Assembly (NCBI RefSeq): GCF_000003195.3
Contig: NW_018396399.1
Coordinates: forward strand, 258,995 to 322,994
DNA length: 64,000 bases
Source of the DNA: Sorghum bicolor
Lineage: Eukaryota; Streptophyta; Magnoliopsida; Poales; Poaceae
Reading direction: 5' to 3'
How positions within the stretch are numbered: the stretch's first letter is position 1; the number at the start of each line of letters is the position of its first letter. A model generated the notes under the pieces. That model had not been told where the DNA came from and did no database searches. It saw only the letters and a list, made by a program, of their open reading frames with translations. Shown here in pieces: positions 36,001-45,372 of this stretch. Both the position numbers and the translations under genes were made by a program.

Positions 36001-37364
36001 TTTGGATGAAACACGTGGTGGGGCTCCTATCGGACGTCATCAACAACGGGCTTGGGCCAGCTTATTTTGTAAGTGTTTCTCGAGCTCCAATCTTTGTGGT
36101 GCTTTCTGGTTTCTGTGTTCTAATCCCTCTGACCCCTGATTCGCAGGATATGAAAGAGACCTCTCGCATCAAGTCCAGCTTCATACATGCCACGAGGGGC
36201 GGATGGGAGCAGCTTCCCCTCCTCAAGGATCAACTCCTCGAGTCGCAGGAAAAGCTGCTTAAAGCTTACAAAGATCTCATAGCACTCGAGGAGGAGAAGA
36301 AGGTGAGGGAGGCTGCTTTGGCCGAGGCCCGAGAGGTCTCGAAGAAGGCGGAGGAGGAGGCGATGCAGCTACGGGAGCGGGCTCTTACGGTCGAGGAGGC
36401 CGCGTCCAGAGCCCGGGAGGAGGCCCTGTCCCACAAGAGCGTCATCGCGGACCTGGACAAGGAGAAGGGCCTTCTCCAAACCGACCTGGACTCCCTCCGC
36501 GATACCTTCCAAAAGATGAAAGTGGCGTTCGTGGACAGTGAGGTCGCCAGGGGTGCCGCCGAGGACGCAAAGAAGAAGGCCCTCGAAGACCTCGAGATGG
36601 AGCGAGCTCGATCCCGCAGTCTCTCTGACGACGTCGAGCGTCTGAAGGGAGAATTGCTGGAGAAGAGTGGAGCCGTCGCTCAGGCTGGCAGGGTGATCGA
36701 AGATCTCCGCGTCGCCAATACTGAGCTGGCGCGCTCCAACAGAGAGATCGAGCGTGCCAACACCAGATTGGTCGGCGAGAACACGGCCCTAGAGGAGAGC
36801 ATCAAAGGTATGTTTCCTTTGTCGAATTTCCTTTTCGAGGTGTGCTTGAGTTTTTCCTAAAGCTTCTTTGTATTGGTATTTATAGGGCTCAAGGACGAAC
36901 TCCTGGCCGCCCAAGCCGAGGCTCGCAACGCCAAGGCTCAGCTCGAGGCTGAGGTTGCTTTGAACCGTCGAGTGCGGACGGCGATAAGCGATCTCTCGAC
37001 CTCTTGGGAGGTCGAGCCTATGGATGAGTCGAGGGAGGACACTCGAGGCGACGCCCTGATCGACCAGTTGTGCTACATAGGCGCAACGCTGCGAGATCGG
37101 GTGCGGGATGCCCTCCACATCGGGGTGAAGCGGGCGATGGCGGTTGTCTGCTCGGGCTTCTCCTACGACATGGAGGTGGTGTCCCATGGCTTCGTCACCG
37201 ACATCTCCAAGACCGACGCGGAGAACGAGGAGAGGCTCCATGCCTTGATCGACGACGCGGAGGCTCCTGGGGAAAGGTTGGCCAAGCTCTTCGAGCCTGA
37301 GGTGCTCCCTCCTGAGGCTAGCTCGGGTGGAGGCGAGGGCGGTGAGGATCGTGCCGTTGACTGA
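33076..37364 (+). CDS. Opposite-strand spliced gene of the Tat-type element (putative gypsy-type transposon domain)
   Basis: Predicted six exons: 33076-34008, 34093-34739, 34813-34889, 34969-36068, 36147-36807 and 36886-37364. The five introns (84, 73, 79, 78 and 78 bp) are all GT...AG. The spliced CDS is 3897 bp (1298 aa plus TGA) with every junction in phase. Introns 1 and 2 contain in-frame stops if unspliced. Exon 1 (~311 aa) has the globular part (VVSFAKFHRHGLGAPPSRFM, MMPHWELWLHLYRGELFH, WYLRN-like WFYLRNDD). It resembles the grass family annotated as putative gypsy-type transposon/Transposase_28 (from memory). Exon 2 is basic then acidic and low complexity. Exon 4 has a Gln-rich stretch followed by a second globular part. 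Exons 5-6 encode a long Ala/Glu/Lys/Arg-rich coiled coil. ATG 33076 is preferred over 32989 because it starts the conserved domain. Function is unknown. The gene converges on pol, whose stop lies 525 bp beyond. Confidence 0.75.
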
Positions 37365-37889
37365 GGCCTGCGAGCCTGCTCAGGGCGCCTGAGGCCCCTT
37401 GTACGATACTTTATTAATTTTGCTGTTACATGATATAGTATCTTTTCGTAATTGTTAACTGCTTATTTGTCTTTCCGCTCGAGGTTCCTTTGTTTCTCTT
37501 TATTCCTACGTTTGTATCCCTTGCTCGACCTTTCGTCAGAAACAAACTCGATTTCCGTAGCCCAGGGGCGTGGGAGTTTTCCGGCTCATTATCCCTCGGC
37601 CTTTGAGGGGCTCGAGGTGCCTTAGCTACTCGAACCGTGTAAGGTTTACCAAGCAAGAAAAGAAAATTTCTTGGCTTTTTCGACGCTTGGGTAGGGGTCG
37701 TCCCTCTGGTAGCCCCCGAGGGGGTGCGGACTATGATGGGTCATGGTCGGCATCCCCTTTTGACGTCGAGACTATAACTCGTAACTATTTTTGGTACAGA
37801 AAGAAGCCGCTCGAGGGAAAGACTTTATTTATTCATGCGTTCATTTACAAAGTCTTCGTTCAAAAAGTAGGATCGTAAATCTAGGACTT
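37365..37889. other. Spacer between convergent opposite-strand gene and pol
   Basis: 525 bp separate the TGA of the plus-strand gene from the pol stop on the minus strand. The sequence is lower in GC and holds no credible ORF. Both transcripts would need their 3' ends here or would overlap; I see no clear AATAAA signal. Confidence 0.6.
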
Positions 37890-40800
37890 CTAGGGGTAGA
37901 ATCGACGTAGCTGTTCGATGTTCCATGCGTTGGTGAAGACTGCCCCCTTTTCGTCCGCCAATTTGTACGTTCCTGGCTTAAGGACCTCGGCCACCACATA
38001 CGGGCCTTCCCAAGGTGGGGTCAGCTTGTGGCGTCCTTGGTTGCTTTGCCGGCGTCGTAGGACAAGGTCGCCTACGTTGAGGTCCCTCTTGCGCACGTGC
38101 TTGTCGTGGTAGCGTCGGAGTCTCTGCTGATATCTAGCAGAGTTGAGGAGGGCCATGTCTCGAGCCTCCTCGAGTTGGTCGACCGCGTTTTCCTGAGTCT
38201 CTTTGTTCGATTGCTCGTTGTAAGCCTTGAGTCGTGGTGACCCATACTCGAGGTCTGTGGGGAGGATAGCTTCAGAGCCGTAGACCATGAAGAACGGGGT
38301 GTATTTTGTGGCCCTGCTTGGCGTTGTCCTAAGGCTCCATAGGACTGAGGAAAGCTCCTCGACCCATTTCTTGCCGAATTTCTTCAATCGATTGTAGATC
38401 CTTGGCTTGAGTCCTTGCAAAATCATGCCGTTGGCACGCTCGACCTGGCCGTTAGTTCGAGGGTGGGCTACTGCGGACCAGTTCACACGGATGTGATGCT
38501 GATCGCAGAAATCCAAGAACTTTCTGCCAGTGAACTGGGTGCCGTTGTCGGTGATGATGACATTGGGGATCCCAAACCGATGGATGATGTCGGAGAAGAA
38601 AAGGACGGCCTGCTCGGAGCGGATGTTGGTGATGGGTCGAGCCTCGATCCATTTGGAGAACTTGTCGATGGCCACCAGCAAATGGGTATACCCTCCTTTC
38701 GCCTTTTGTAGAGGTCCTACTAAATCGAGCCCCCATACCGCAAACGGCCAGGTGATGGGGATCATCTGAAGAGCGTGGGCGGGCAGATGCGTCTGTTTGG
38801 CGTAGAATTGGCACCCATGACACGAGCGTACGAGCTCGATGGCATCCGCCACGGCCGTTGGCCAGTAAAAGCCTTGCCGAAAAGCGTTTCCTACAAGGGT
38901 CCGTGGGGCGGCGTGGTGGCCACAAGCCCCCGAGTGCAGGTCATCGAGGAGTTTTCGGCCTTCCTCTACGGTGATGCAACGTTGTAAGACCCCCGTCGGG
39001 CTCCGTCGATATAGCTCGTTGTCTTCGCCATAGATCACATATGATTTGGCCCGTCGAGCGATACGACGAGCTTCTGTCTTGTCTTCTGGCAACTCACCAC
39101 GGATAAGGCAGTCGAGGAACGGTGTGCGCCAATCGAATGGTCGACCCGGTCGTCGTTCTATTTCCATCACCTCTTCCTCCATCAAGAGCGCATCGACAGC
39201 ATTGGTTGGTTGGGCGATGGTGGTGTCGACGCCAGCCCCCGTGCCTAGGTCGAAGGATGGCTCGTGAAGATCCTTTGAGAATGCATCAGGCGGCACTGTG
39301 CCTCTGGTAGATGCAATCTTGGCGAGTTCGTCGGCTGCCTCGTTGTAGCGTCGAGCGACATGGACAAGCTCGAGGCCGTGGAACTTGTCTTCGAGTCGAC
39401 GCACCTCCTTGCAGTATGCTTCCATTTTTGGGTCATGGCAACTCGAGGTTTTCATTACCTGGTCGATGACGAGTTGGGAGTCACCTCGGACGTCGAGGCG
39501 TCGGACTCCTAACTCGATAGCGATCTTAAGACCGTTGACGAGGGCCTCATATTCTGCGACATTGTTAGATGCGGCAAAATGAATCCTGATTACATACCTC
39601 ATGTGGACGCCCAAGGGTGAGATGAACAGCAGGCCGGCCCCGGCCCCAGTTTTCATGAGTGACCCGTCGAAATACATTGTCCACAGCTCCGCCTGGACCT
39701 GAGTCGGGGGAAGCTGGGAGTCTGTCCGTTCCGCGACGAAGTCTACCAGGGCTTGCGATTTGATGGCCTTTCGAGGCGCGTAAGTGAGAGTCTCGCTCAT
39801 GAGCTCGACCGACCACTTAGCTATCCTTCCCGTGGCCTCCTTGCTCTGGATTATCTCGCCCAAGGGGAAAGAAGAGACCACCGTGATAGGATGACCAAGG
39901 AAGTAATGCTGCAATTTGCGGCGGGCAAGGATTACGGCGTAGATCAGCTTCTGGATTTGGGGGTAACGCGCCTTGGTCTCCGAAAGCACCTCGCTGACGA
40001 AATAGACTGGCCTTTGGACTGGCAGCGCGTGACCCTCCTCTTGTCTTTCGACCACCACCGCCGCGCTGACGACCTGGGTCGTCGACGCGACGTAGAGGAG
40101 CAGCGGCTCCGCAGGTTGAGGTGGAACCAGGACCGGTGCCGAGGTCAGCGTCTTTTTCAGTTTTTCGAGTGCTTCCTCGGCCTTGGGGGTCCAAGAAAAG
40201 CGCTCGACCTTCTTTAGGAGTCGATATAATGGTAATGCCTTTTCTCCTAGTCTCGAGATGAAACGGCTCAGAGCCGCCAGGCACCCCGTGACTCTCTGCA
40301 CACCCTTGATGTCTCGGATTGGCCCCATTTTCGTGATGGCCGAGACTTTCTCGGGGTTGGCCTCGATACCGCGCTGCGAAACAATATATCCTAGGAGCAT
40401 GCCTCGAGGCACGCCGAAAACGCACTTCTCGGGATTGAGCTTGATCCGGCTGGTGCGTAGGCAACTGAAGGCAACCTCGAGGTCCCGGATCAAGTCTCCT
40501 CGTCGTTTTGACTTGACGACGATGTCGTCGACGTAGGCCTCGACCGTTGATCCTACATGTTCGCCAAATACGTGGAGCATGCAACGTTGATACGTGGCTC
40601 CAGCGTTTCGAAGCCCAAATGGCATGGTCACGTAGCAATACATCCCAAAAGGCGTGATGAAAGAGGTCGCGAGCTGGTCGGACTCCTTCATTTTTATTTG
40701 ATGGTAACCGGAATATGCATCAAGGAAAGAAAGGGTTTCACATCCCGCGGTAGAATCGACAATCTGATCAATGCGTGGTAATGGAAAGGGAACTTTTGGA

Positions 40801-41117
40801 CATGATTTATTCAAACTAGTATAATCGACACACATCCTCATTTTCCCATTCTTTTTCTTAACTAATACAGGGTTCGCTAACCAGTCAGGATGATGAACCT
40901 CCTTGATGAATCCGGCCGCCAAAAGCTTGTGGACTTCCTCGCCAATGATCTTGCGCTTTTCCTCGTCGAATCGGCGCAACTGCTGCTTCACTGGCTTGGA
41001 ACCGGCACGAATCTCCAAGGAGTGCTCGGCGACTTCCCTCGGTATGCCTGGCATGTCCGAGGGACTCCATGCGAACATATCAGCATTTGCACGGAGAAAG
41101 TCGACGAGCACGGCTTC
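37890..41117 (-). CDS. pol: Pol: reverse transcriptase, two RNase H domains, integrase
   Basis: 1075 codons remain open after an in-frame UAG at 41118-41120. Numbering from the codon at 41111: reverse transcriptase ~50-255 with active site YVDD at 193-196; Ty3-type RNase H-like region ~335-460, degenerate, with YVAST where Asp is expected; second RNase H ~476-600 with a full acidic set Asp482, Glu520, Asp544, Asp594. Integrase has a His/Cys zinc motif ~726-767 and catalytic Asp796, Asp855 and Glu891 (D,D35E). The C-terminal region (GDLVLRR, LTPPWEGPY) is without a chromodomain. The order RT-RH-IN is Ty3/gypsy and the duplicated RNase H marks Tat elements. All catalytic residues of RT, second RNase H and integrase are present. 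There is no ATG after the UAG; expression would need readthrough, or the gene is disabled. Confidence 0.93.
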   Translation of the reverse strand, partial: EAVLVDFLRANADMFAWSPSDMPGIPREVAEHSLEIRAGSKPVKQQLRRFDEEKRKIIGEEVHKLLAAGFIKEVHHPDWLANPVLVKKKNGKMRMCVDYTSLNKSCPKVPFPLPRIDQIVDSTAGCETLSFLDAYSGYHQIKMKESDQLATSFITPFGMYCYVTMPFGLRNAGATYQRCMLHVFGEHVGSTVEAYVDDIVVKSKRRGDLIRDLEVAFSCLRTSRIKLNPEKCVFGVPRGMLLGYIVSQRGIEANPEKVSAITKMGPIRDIKGVQRVTGCLAALSRFISRLGEKALPLYRLLKKVERFSWTPKAEEALEKLKKTLTSAPVLVPPQPAEPLLLYVASTTQVVSAAVVVERQEEGHALPVQRPVYFVSEVLSETKARYPQIQKLIYAVILARRKLQHYFLGHPITVVSSFPLGEIIQSKEATGRIAKWSVELMSETLTYAPRKAIKSQALVDFVAERTDSQLPPTQVQAELWTMYFDGSLMKTGAGAGLLFISPLGVHMRYVIRIHFAASNNVAEYEALVNGLKIAIELGVRRLDVRGDSQLVIDQVMKTSSCHDPKMEAYCKEVRRLEDKFHGLELVHVARRYNEAADELAKIASTRGTVPPDAFSKDLHEPSFDLGTGAGVDTTIAQPTNAVDALLMEEEVMEIERRPGRPFDWRTPFLDCLIRGELPEDKTEARRIARRAKSYVIYGEDNELYRRSPTGVLQRCITVEEGRKLLDDLHSGACGHHAAPRTLVGNAFRQGFYWPTAVADAIELVRSCHGCQFYAKQTHLPAHALQMIPITWPFAVWGLDLVGPLQKAKGGYTHLLVAIDKFSKWIEARPITNIRSEQAVLFFSDIIHRFGIPNVIITDNGTQFTGRKFLDFCDQHHIRVNWSAVAHPRTNGQVERANGMILQGLKPRIYNRLKKFGKKWVEELSSVLWSLRTTPSRATKYTPFFMVYGSEAILPTDLEYGSPRLKAYNEQSNKETQENAVDQLEEARDMALLNSARYQQRLRRYHDKHVRKRDLNVGDLVLRRRQSNQGRHKLTPPWEGPYVVAEVLKPGTYKLADEKGAVFTNAWNIEQLRRFYP

Positions 41118-42005
41118 CTATTTGGGGTCGAGGTCGGTGCTGATCGTCAGCACCTTGCCGTCGGAGTTGTTGGGGTCGAGCGGGATCTTCTTAGTTCCTT
41201 CCGCCGCCTCGAAGCTGCCCGCATGACGTTTAGGCTCTGGAGCCTCAGCGGCCATGGCCTCGAGCTTTGCAACGAGCTCGGTGGAGCTCTCGACCGCCTC
41301 CCCGTACTCGACGCACTCGACGTCGCACTCGTACGCGTGCTCGAAGGAGGAACTGACAGTGATGACGCCTTTGGGACCAGGCATCTTCAGCTTCAAGTAT
41401 GTGTAGTTGGGTATAGCCATGAACATGGCGTAGCCCGGGCGCCCGATGATGGCGTGGTACGTGCCTCGGAACCCAACCACCTCAAAGGTGAGGGTCTCCT
41501 TCCTGAAGTTGGCCGCCGTGCCGAAGCAGACCGGTAGGTCGATTCGACCTACTGGCAGTGCCTTTTTCCCTGGTACGACGCCATGGAAACCGCCGGCGCT
41601 CGGCTGGAGGCGTCCTCTATCGATGCCGAGGAGATCGAGGGTCTCGAGGTAGATGATGTTGAGGCTGCTGCCACCATCCATCAGCACTTTCGAGAGTCGG
41701 GTGTTGACGATGATGGGGTCGACGACGAGCGGGTAGACGCCTGGGGCGACTACCTTGTCAGGGTGGTCTTCTCGGTCGAAAGTGATGGGAGTGCTCGACC
41801 AGCTAAGGTACTGGGGCACCGCCATTCTTGCTGTAAAGACTTCGCGACGCTCCCTTTTGCGCTGCCTCGCGGTCAACTGAGTCGAAGGCCCGCCATAGAT
41901 CATGTAGCAGTCGTGGACGGCGGGGAAGTCGTCGTCATCTTTGTTGTCCTCCTTGCCGCCAGCCTTCTCCTTCTTGGAGTCATCACGCGTATCTTTTTTG
42001 AACCC
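41118..42005 (-). CDS. pro: Aspartic protease segment of the polyprotein
   Basis: 295 codons lie between two in-frame UAG codons (42006-42008 upstream, 41118-41120 downstream), in the same frame as pol and the C-terminal part of gag. Counting from Met at 41903, the catalytic motif is VLMDGGSSLN with Asp76, the D-G-G form common in plant gypsy proteases. It is preceded by the SWSSTPITFDRED segment typical of Tat elements and followed by the flap and hydrophobic-glycine segments (TYHAIIGRPGY). The N-terminal ~34 codons are a Lys/Asp-rich linker from Gag. The protease should cut the Gag-Pol precursor inside particles. Confidence 0.88.
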   Translation of the reverse strand, partial: GFKKDTRDDSKKEKAGGKEDNKDDDDFPAVHDCYMIYGGPSTQLTARQRKRERREVFTARMAVPQYLSWSSTPITFDREDHPDKVVAPGVYPLVVDPIIVNTRLSKVLMDGGSSLNIIYLETLDLLGIDRGRLQPSAGGFHGVVPGKKALPVGRIDLPVCFGTAANFRKETLTFEVVGFRGTYHAIIGRPGYAMFMAIPNYTYLKLKMPGPKGVITVSSSFEHAYECDVECVEYGEAVESSTELVAKLEAMAAEAPEPKRHAGSFEAAEGTKKIPLDPNNSDGKVLTISTDLDPK

Positions 42006-44271
42006 CTAACCGTCGAAATGCTTTCTCAGCATACGACAGTCCTTGAGTTTGTGGTTGGCGCCTCCCTTATGGTAAGGGCACGGCTCCTCCAACATCTTGT
42101 CGAAGATGCCTCCCTCCGGAGGGCCTCGCGGCTTCTTTCGATCCATGGCGGCGACGAGGTCGTCACCTGAATCTTCCTGGTGGAACTGCCGCACTTTCTG
42201 CTTCTTTTTATTTTTCTTGAGGCCTCGACTGGAAGTCCCATCTTCATTGACGGGCTGCTTGCCTTTTCTTCCTTCTGAGCTGAAGAAGGCGCCGACTGCC
42301 TCCTCCCCTGCCGCGTAGTTAGCTACTACGTCCATCAGCTCGTCGACGGTCTGAGGTCGATTGCGGCCTAATTCCCGCACCAAGTCTCGACTGGTGGTGC
42401 CCGAGACAAACGCCAAGATGACGTCGTGGTCGGGGGTGTGTGGCAACTCAGTGCGCTGCTTCGAGAAGCGTCGAGCGTACTCCCGAAGAGTCTCTCCTGA
42501 CTTCTGCTTGCATTTGCTGAGGTCCCACGAGTTCCCTGGCCGTATGTAGGTCCCTTTGAAGTTACCCTCGAAGACTCTGACCAGATCAACCCAGTTGTGA
42601 ATCTGATTGGCAGGGAGTTCCTCGAGCCATCGACGGGCGGTGTCGGAGAGGAAAAAGGGGTAGCTGTCTGATGATGGCTCGATCGTCCCCTCGAGCGCCA
42701 CCTAGCTGACAAGCCAGCCTGAAATCGGCCAGCCATAGCTCTGGCTTGGTTTCTCCATTGTACTTCGCGATGCTGGTTGGGGGTCGAAATGGACTAGGCA
42801 GGGGCGTGCTGCGAATCGCCCTGCTGAACACCCGCGGGCCCGGTGGCTCGGGGGCCACCCGGTCCTCGTCGCTGTCGTACCTCCCACCGCGATGCGCGCT
42901 ATAACCACGTTCTTCCGCGTCTCCGTACCGGCGGCGTCTATTTTCTTTGATGTCGTGCCGCGCGTCGTGTCGACGTTGATTGTCGGCAGGGAGGATGAGA
43001 GCGGTCTTTCTACCTCGAGGGGGAGGTTGTTGCTGGACAGACACCTCCTCTTCGATTAGAGGCTGTTCGTCGCGCTTCTCTGTGGCAGCTCCTCGTCGTC
43101 GAGATGCCGAACTTTCGGCTTGTTGAACTGCTGCCACCTGGAGCAATGTCTGAACTTCATCTCGAATGCGTCGGGCCTGGGAATTTGATGGTTCTGGCAT
43201 GTTACGTAGCAGCATCGTCGCTGCCACTACATTCTGGCCTGCTCGAGGGAAACGGCTGACAGGTTGCTCCGCCTCTGCGTCACCGACGATCTGTCGATGT
43301 ACCTCTCGAGCGCGTCTGCGGACACTTCCGCCCGGCGGGTAGGGCAGGTCTTGTTCGAGGATTTGCTCGAGCAGGACGAGGCGCTCGCGATCTTCGTCGA
43401 GCTTCATCTTGAGCTCCCGCAGCTGCGCGAGCTGCGCAGTTCTATCTTCCTGAGGAAGAGGGTCGAGCCGTCCGTCGTTCCCAGGCGTCCTGGGGTCTTC
43501 TTGCGCCGCGGGGGCTCGACCACCCGCAGCAGCATCCCGTGTCTCGTCGGTGGTTTCTGCCGCCCCGTCGATGTGATAGCATTCCCTCGTAGGGTCATAG
43601 CTGTCTGTCTTGGAGTCGGAGTCCGGTTCGGCGGCGTGGAAACACCCACGTCCTTCCTCCAGCAATCGTTGCCTGAGGGAGGTGATCGAGTATCGTCCGG
43701 GGCCTAGACGGCGGAGGCCTCGTACTCGGGAAAGGTCCGGCAGCTCGGACGCCGGCCGCCGCGCTTCAGAGCTACGTGGGAGGACCATTGGTCTTTCTAC
43801 GTAGGTCTGGGCGTTTGGGCATATCGCCTTGGCGAGCGACGCCGCGGCGTTGTCCAACCCGAACGGCAGTGCCGCCCTTGGAGAGAACAACCCGTGTGGA
43901 AGTAGCCTAGCTGCGGTGGGGGAGGGCGCGCGAGACGCGTCTCCCCCCGTCGTCGCGCGGTGCTGAGTCGTCGTGCTTGTTGCTCGGTCACACGGTGTTG
44001 CCGACTTGTGGTCCACATCCTGCCTTGCACGAGTTGTTGGTCGTGCTGAAGCAGAGGGGCCGCGGTGGTGCTGCCCGCGCCTCTTCTTAGGCGGGGAGGC
44101 GTGGTGGTGAGGGCGTCTTGGAGCCTTCAACCGTGCTGGCGTAACGCGGACTCCTCCTGGTCCTTTGACTGAGAGCAAGATCATGTCGTAGCCGGAGCCC
44201 GTAGACATGAACTCGAGACTCCCAAACCAAATCACCGTGGAGCGCGGAAGCGGCGAGGCAAGAGTAGCCAT
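42006..44271 (-). pseudogene. gag: Gag of the Tat-type element, split by a frame change
   Basis: The likely start is ATG at 44271 (MATLASPLP), 58 nt after the LTR. This frame continues through a long, low-complexity, charged region to WLADFRLACQLGG and formally stops at 42586. The conserved Gag core resumes in another frame from about 42657 (TARRWLEELPAN, ETLREYARRFSKQR) and ends at UAG 42006-42008. The switch falls at a short homopolymer run (plus strand aaaaagggg, 42652-42660), consistent with a one-base length change; an assembly error there is possible. Near the C-terminus is a CPYHKGGANHKLKDC motif (C-H-H-C spacing) instead of a classic CCHC knuckle, as in other Tat Gag proteins. As written, Gag is not translatable as one chain. 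Confidence 0.8.
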
Positions 44272-44309
44272 CCGGAAAGTGGTGGGAAATCGGTGAAAAA
44301 CACGCAGGA

Positions 44310-44327
44310 CCCCTACCTGGCGCGCCA
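44310..44327 (-). promoter_or_regulatory. Primer binding site of the Tat-type element
   Basis: On the minus strand, two bases after the LTR end, comes TGGCGCGCCAGGTAGGGG. TGG at the start fits pairing with a tRNA CCA end. I cannot assign the tRNA with confidence. Confidence 0.7.
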
Positions 44328-44329
44328 AC

Positions 44330-45372
44330 TGTCGGTGTTTTTCCCCCGGGGGGTCACACCAACGAGTAAATTTGTATGCGTGCTCCCCTTTCCGGATGGT
44401 GATGCAAGAAGACACAGAGATTTATCCTGGTTCGGGCAAGAGAAGGCCCTACGTCCAGCGGGGGGAGAGAGTTTGTATTATCTTGCACCTAAGTGCTTGT
44501 ACAGGGGCGAATACAAGCGTGGTATGAAGTGTGTAGCTCTACTACGTATGTGTGTTCTTGTGTTGTGATGTCCCCATCTTCTATTCCTGAGTCTCTCCTT
44601 TTATAGCTCCAAAGAGAGACACAGGGTACATGCGTAGATGTTAGAGTAGGGATCGATAGCCGCATGGAGCGCTGACCTACTCGAGGCTTCCGTACGGCAT
44701 GGCCTCGAGCCGTCCCATCTTGATAGCCCGGTGATGATTACGCGTGCTCCTGTGTTCTGCCCTGCCAGCCGCCTTGTGCTGGTTCTGAGGTCGCATGCTT
44801 GTACGGTATGGTGGCGGATCCGGCGGGGTAGCTGTGGTGTAGTCAGTCGACGCCCAACTTGTCCCTAGGAAGGGACCCTGTTCGGTCGAGGGTCGGACGC
44901 CGTGTAATATGCTGGTATCTGGAGCGCTGACCTTGGGTGTCTCGAGGGGGTCCCGATTAGACGTTCCATCCTTGTTTCCTGCGTCCTGACACGCCCTGGG
45001 TCGTTCGGTGGGAAGGCTGCAAAAAGAACGATGGGACAGAAGCTTGCTCCCTATCACGCCTTCCGTGACCTGTGTGTTAGGTGGGGAAGCGTCAGGTGCA
45101 TTTAATGCTCCGGCCCGCGTGCGCGCATCGGGCGGCGGACAGTGTCCTTGCGCCCGACGCCTCTCGGTTCGCTCGAGCCCGCTTCCGTTTTCGACGGCAG
45201 TCGTTGCTCGAGCCCTGACCGATTCGCTCGACGCTATTTCCGTCTTCGAGGCTGCGACCGTCGATGGCGGCACATACGTAAGATTAGAGCGTCGAATTAA
45301 GGGTCTCGACCTTCGTACGGGTAATCTCATAATGCGCATCGCTGAGGGTACCCCTTACCGATACCCTCGACA
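44330..45372 (-). repeat. 5' LTR of the Tat-type element
   Basis: 1043 bp, same length as the 3' LTR and differing at four positions by eye. All four are C/T or G/A changes at CpG dinucleotides. Flanked on the right by cacgg (45373-45377). Confidence 0.93.
44598..44605 (-). promoter_or_regulatory. TATA box of the Tat-type element's 5' LTR
   Basis: The minus strand reads gagctataaaaggagag. This is a strong TATAAAAG match, about 270 bp before the LTR end, and the best candidate for the genomic RNA promoter. Confidence 0.75.

Larger units (their letters stand above)
31201..45372 (-). mobile_element. Tat-type (RIRE2/Grande-like) Ty3/gypsy retrotransposon with opposite-strand gene
   Basis: The element is 14,172 bp, flanked by perfect 5-bp duplications cacgg (31196-31200 and 45373-45377), with TG...CA LTRs of 1043 bp. 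On the minus strand the order is 5' LTR, primer binding site, gag, protease, RT, Ty3-type RNase H, second RNase H, integrase, a ~5.6-kb extra region, polypurine tract, 3' LTR. The second RNase H and an opposite-strand ORF after pol are known marks of the Tat lineage. LTRs differ at only four positions by eye, so the insertion is young. GC content is far above the surrounding satellite and TCGA is visibly frequent throughout. The name RIRE2/Grande-like is from structure, not from a database match. Confidence 0.92.

Noticed and set aside
33076..37364. Possibility that the spliced gene is a captured host gene
   Set aside because: Its wording resembles the known grass family of gypsy-associated proteins and its place after pol, antisense, is standard for Tat elements. 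Capture is not excluded but not needed.
39817..40638. 273-codon minus-strand ORF inside pol
   Set aside because: Alternate frame of the RT/RNase H coding region.
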